DNA of 64,000 bases, taken from the NCBI GenBank assembly GCA_963812245.1, contig CAWEUK010000003.1:62001-126000 (forward strand). The letters run 5' to 3'. This DNA is from Salsipaludibacter sp963812245. GTDB taxonomy: Bacteria; Actinomycetota; Nitriliruptoria; Nitriliruptorales; Nitriliruptoraceae. This document shows positions 63,393-64,000 of the stretch, in pieces. Position 1 is the first letter of the stretch. Each line of letters opens with the position of its first letter. The position numbers and the translations under genes are program-made. Below the pieces are notes generated by a model that did no database searches, was not told the origin of the DNA, and saw nothing but the letters and a program-made list of their open reading frames with translations.

Positions 63393-64000
63393 TCAGGTCG
63401 TTGAGGTCGGTTCTGCCGCCGGTTCTGCGGGTTCCTCGAGCGTCCGGCGCGGCAGGTTGGCGGTCGACAGGAGCGCGAGCAGCGCCAGCGCGGCGCCGAC
63501 CAGCAGCCCCGTCCTGAGTGACTTGAGTTGTGCTGCCTGGTAGTCCTCGACCAGCAGATCGACACTCGCCTGGTCCAGTCCGGCAGCGGTGGCTGCCTCC
63601 TCCGCCGCTGCCACCGTCACGAAATCGAGTCCGGCGGCGGTGACGCGCTCCTCGACCTGGGCCACGACCTCGGCGTCGAGTTGCGAGTTCTCGCCGATGT
63701 TGGCCAGGAAGGACGTCGACAGCCCACCCAGGACGATTGCGCCCACCAGGGCGATGCCAAGCGACGAGCCCAGTTGCTGGCCGGTGAACTGCAGGCCGCC
63801 AGCCTCGCCGCGACCGGAGGCGTCGACCGAGGACTGCACCACGTTGCCCAGCTGCGACACGATCAGCCCCATGCCCACCCCCAACAGGGCCATCGAGACG
63901 CCGAATGCGACGTCGGCGAGGGACGGCTGGATCGTGGCGAGCAGGCCCAGGATGGCAAGCACGGTGACCGACAGCCCGGTACGCACGATCCTGCGTGGCC
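63393..64000 (-). CDS. MFS transporter, C-terminal part (5' end outside window)
   Basis: About 202 codons of an MFS (DHA2-like) transporter: GVSMALLGVGMGLIVSQLGNVVQSS, EAGGLQFTGQQLGSSLGIALVGAIVLGG, a long extracellular acidic loop rich in Ala, Glu and Val (VVAQVEERVTAAGLDFVTVAAAEEAAT) and a last helix before LEEPAEPAAEPTSTT. The frame is open to the window end, so the start is missing. Confidence 0.88.
   Translation of the reverse strand, partial: PRRIVRTGLSVTVLAILGLLATIQPSLADVAFGVSMALLGVGMGLIVSQLGNVVQSSVDASGRGEAGGLQFTGQQLGSSLGIALVGAIVLGGLSTSFLANIGENSQLDAEVVAQVEERVTAAGLDFVTVAAAEEAATAAGLDQASVDLLVEDYQAAQLKSLRTGLLVGAALALLALLSTANLPRRTLEEPAEPAAEPTSTT

Overview
The window is high-GC DNA with frequent GTG and occasional TTG starts, dense gene packing and many 4- or 8-base start/stop overlaps. 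Gene content (an MmpL transporter, a mycobacterial-type HtdX/FabG4/FadA2-like trio, a PspC protein, a mycothiol/thioredoxin-type ArsC, a DHA2-family MFS pump) fits an actinobacterium (Actinomycetota), probably a soil or aquatic heterotroph. I cannot name a genus. No rRNA, tRNA, CRISPR array or insertion sequence was recognised.

Layout. 0-13.4 kb: the 5' part of ilvC, an MmpL transporter, a fused PabB-PabC folate enzyme, an arsenic operon (arsR divergent from arsI - aquaporin remnant - arsC), a flavin split-barrel protein divergent from a MocR regulator, a thioesterase, a DEAD-box helicase with a repetitive tail and an S10 peptidase. 13.7-25.4 kb: a barbiturase/cyanuric-acid-hydrolase-family enzyme, an unrelated surface-polymer cassette (small membrane protein, methyltransferase, sulfatase-like membrane protein), then an NCS2 nucleobase permease, carbamate kinase, DUF2877, FdrA and DUF1116. 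The last three match the subunits of the carbamoyltransferase that splits oxalurate into oxamate and carbamoyl phosphate in Escherichia coli. 25.4-30.2 kb: an NmrA-like protein, a flavin monooxygenase, an alpha/beta-hydrolase-fold protein lacking the nucleophile, and a TPR-LuxR regulator. 30.4-42.8 kb: a three-subunit molybdenum hydroxylase with CoxG, a secreted VWA protein, an AhpD-like protein and a complete BMP-type (nucleoside family) ABC importer. 42.8-51.7 kb: a shikimate-kinase-like protein, an unknown 303-residue protein, an SRPBCC protein, a KstD-like flavoprotein, pyrF, and a MaoC/FabG/thiolase operon. 52.0-58.4 kb: a Dpp/Opp-type ABC importer whose binding protein looks circularly permuted. 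58.7-64 kb: PspC, an aldo/keto reductase, two MFS transporters, a PIG-L deacetylase and two truncated gene remnants joined head to head.

How the parts may work together (inference). The NCS2 permease, molybdenum hydroxylase, barbiturase, FdrA/DUF1116/DUF2877 and carbamate kinase could form an oxidative pyrimidine (or related N-heterocycle) pathway that ends in carbamoyl phosphate and ATP rather than urea. Ureidomalonate, the barbiturase product, is the one-carbon-longer homologue of oxalurate.

Caution on sequence quality. At least 16 single-base indels break or transiently shift otherwise well-conserved reading frames. Many lie in short C or G runs and five lie in the DUF1116 gene alone. Flanking protein sequence is intact in every case, so base-calling or assembly error is as likely as real gene decay.
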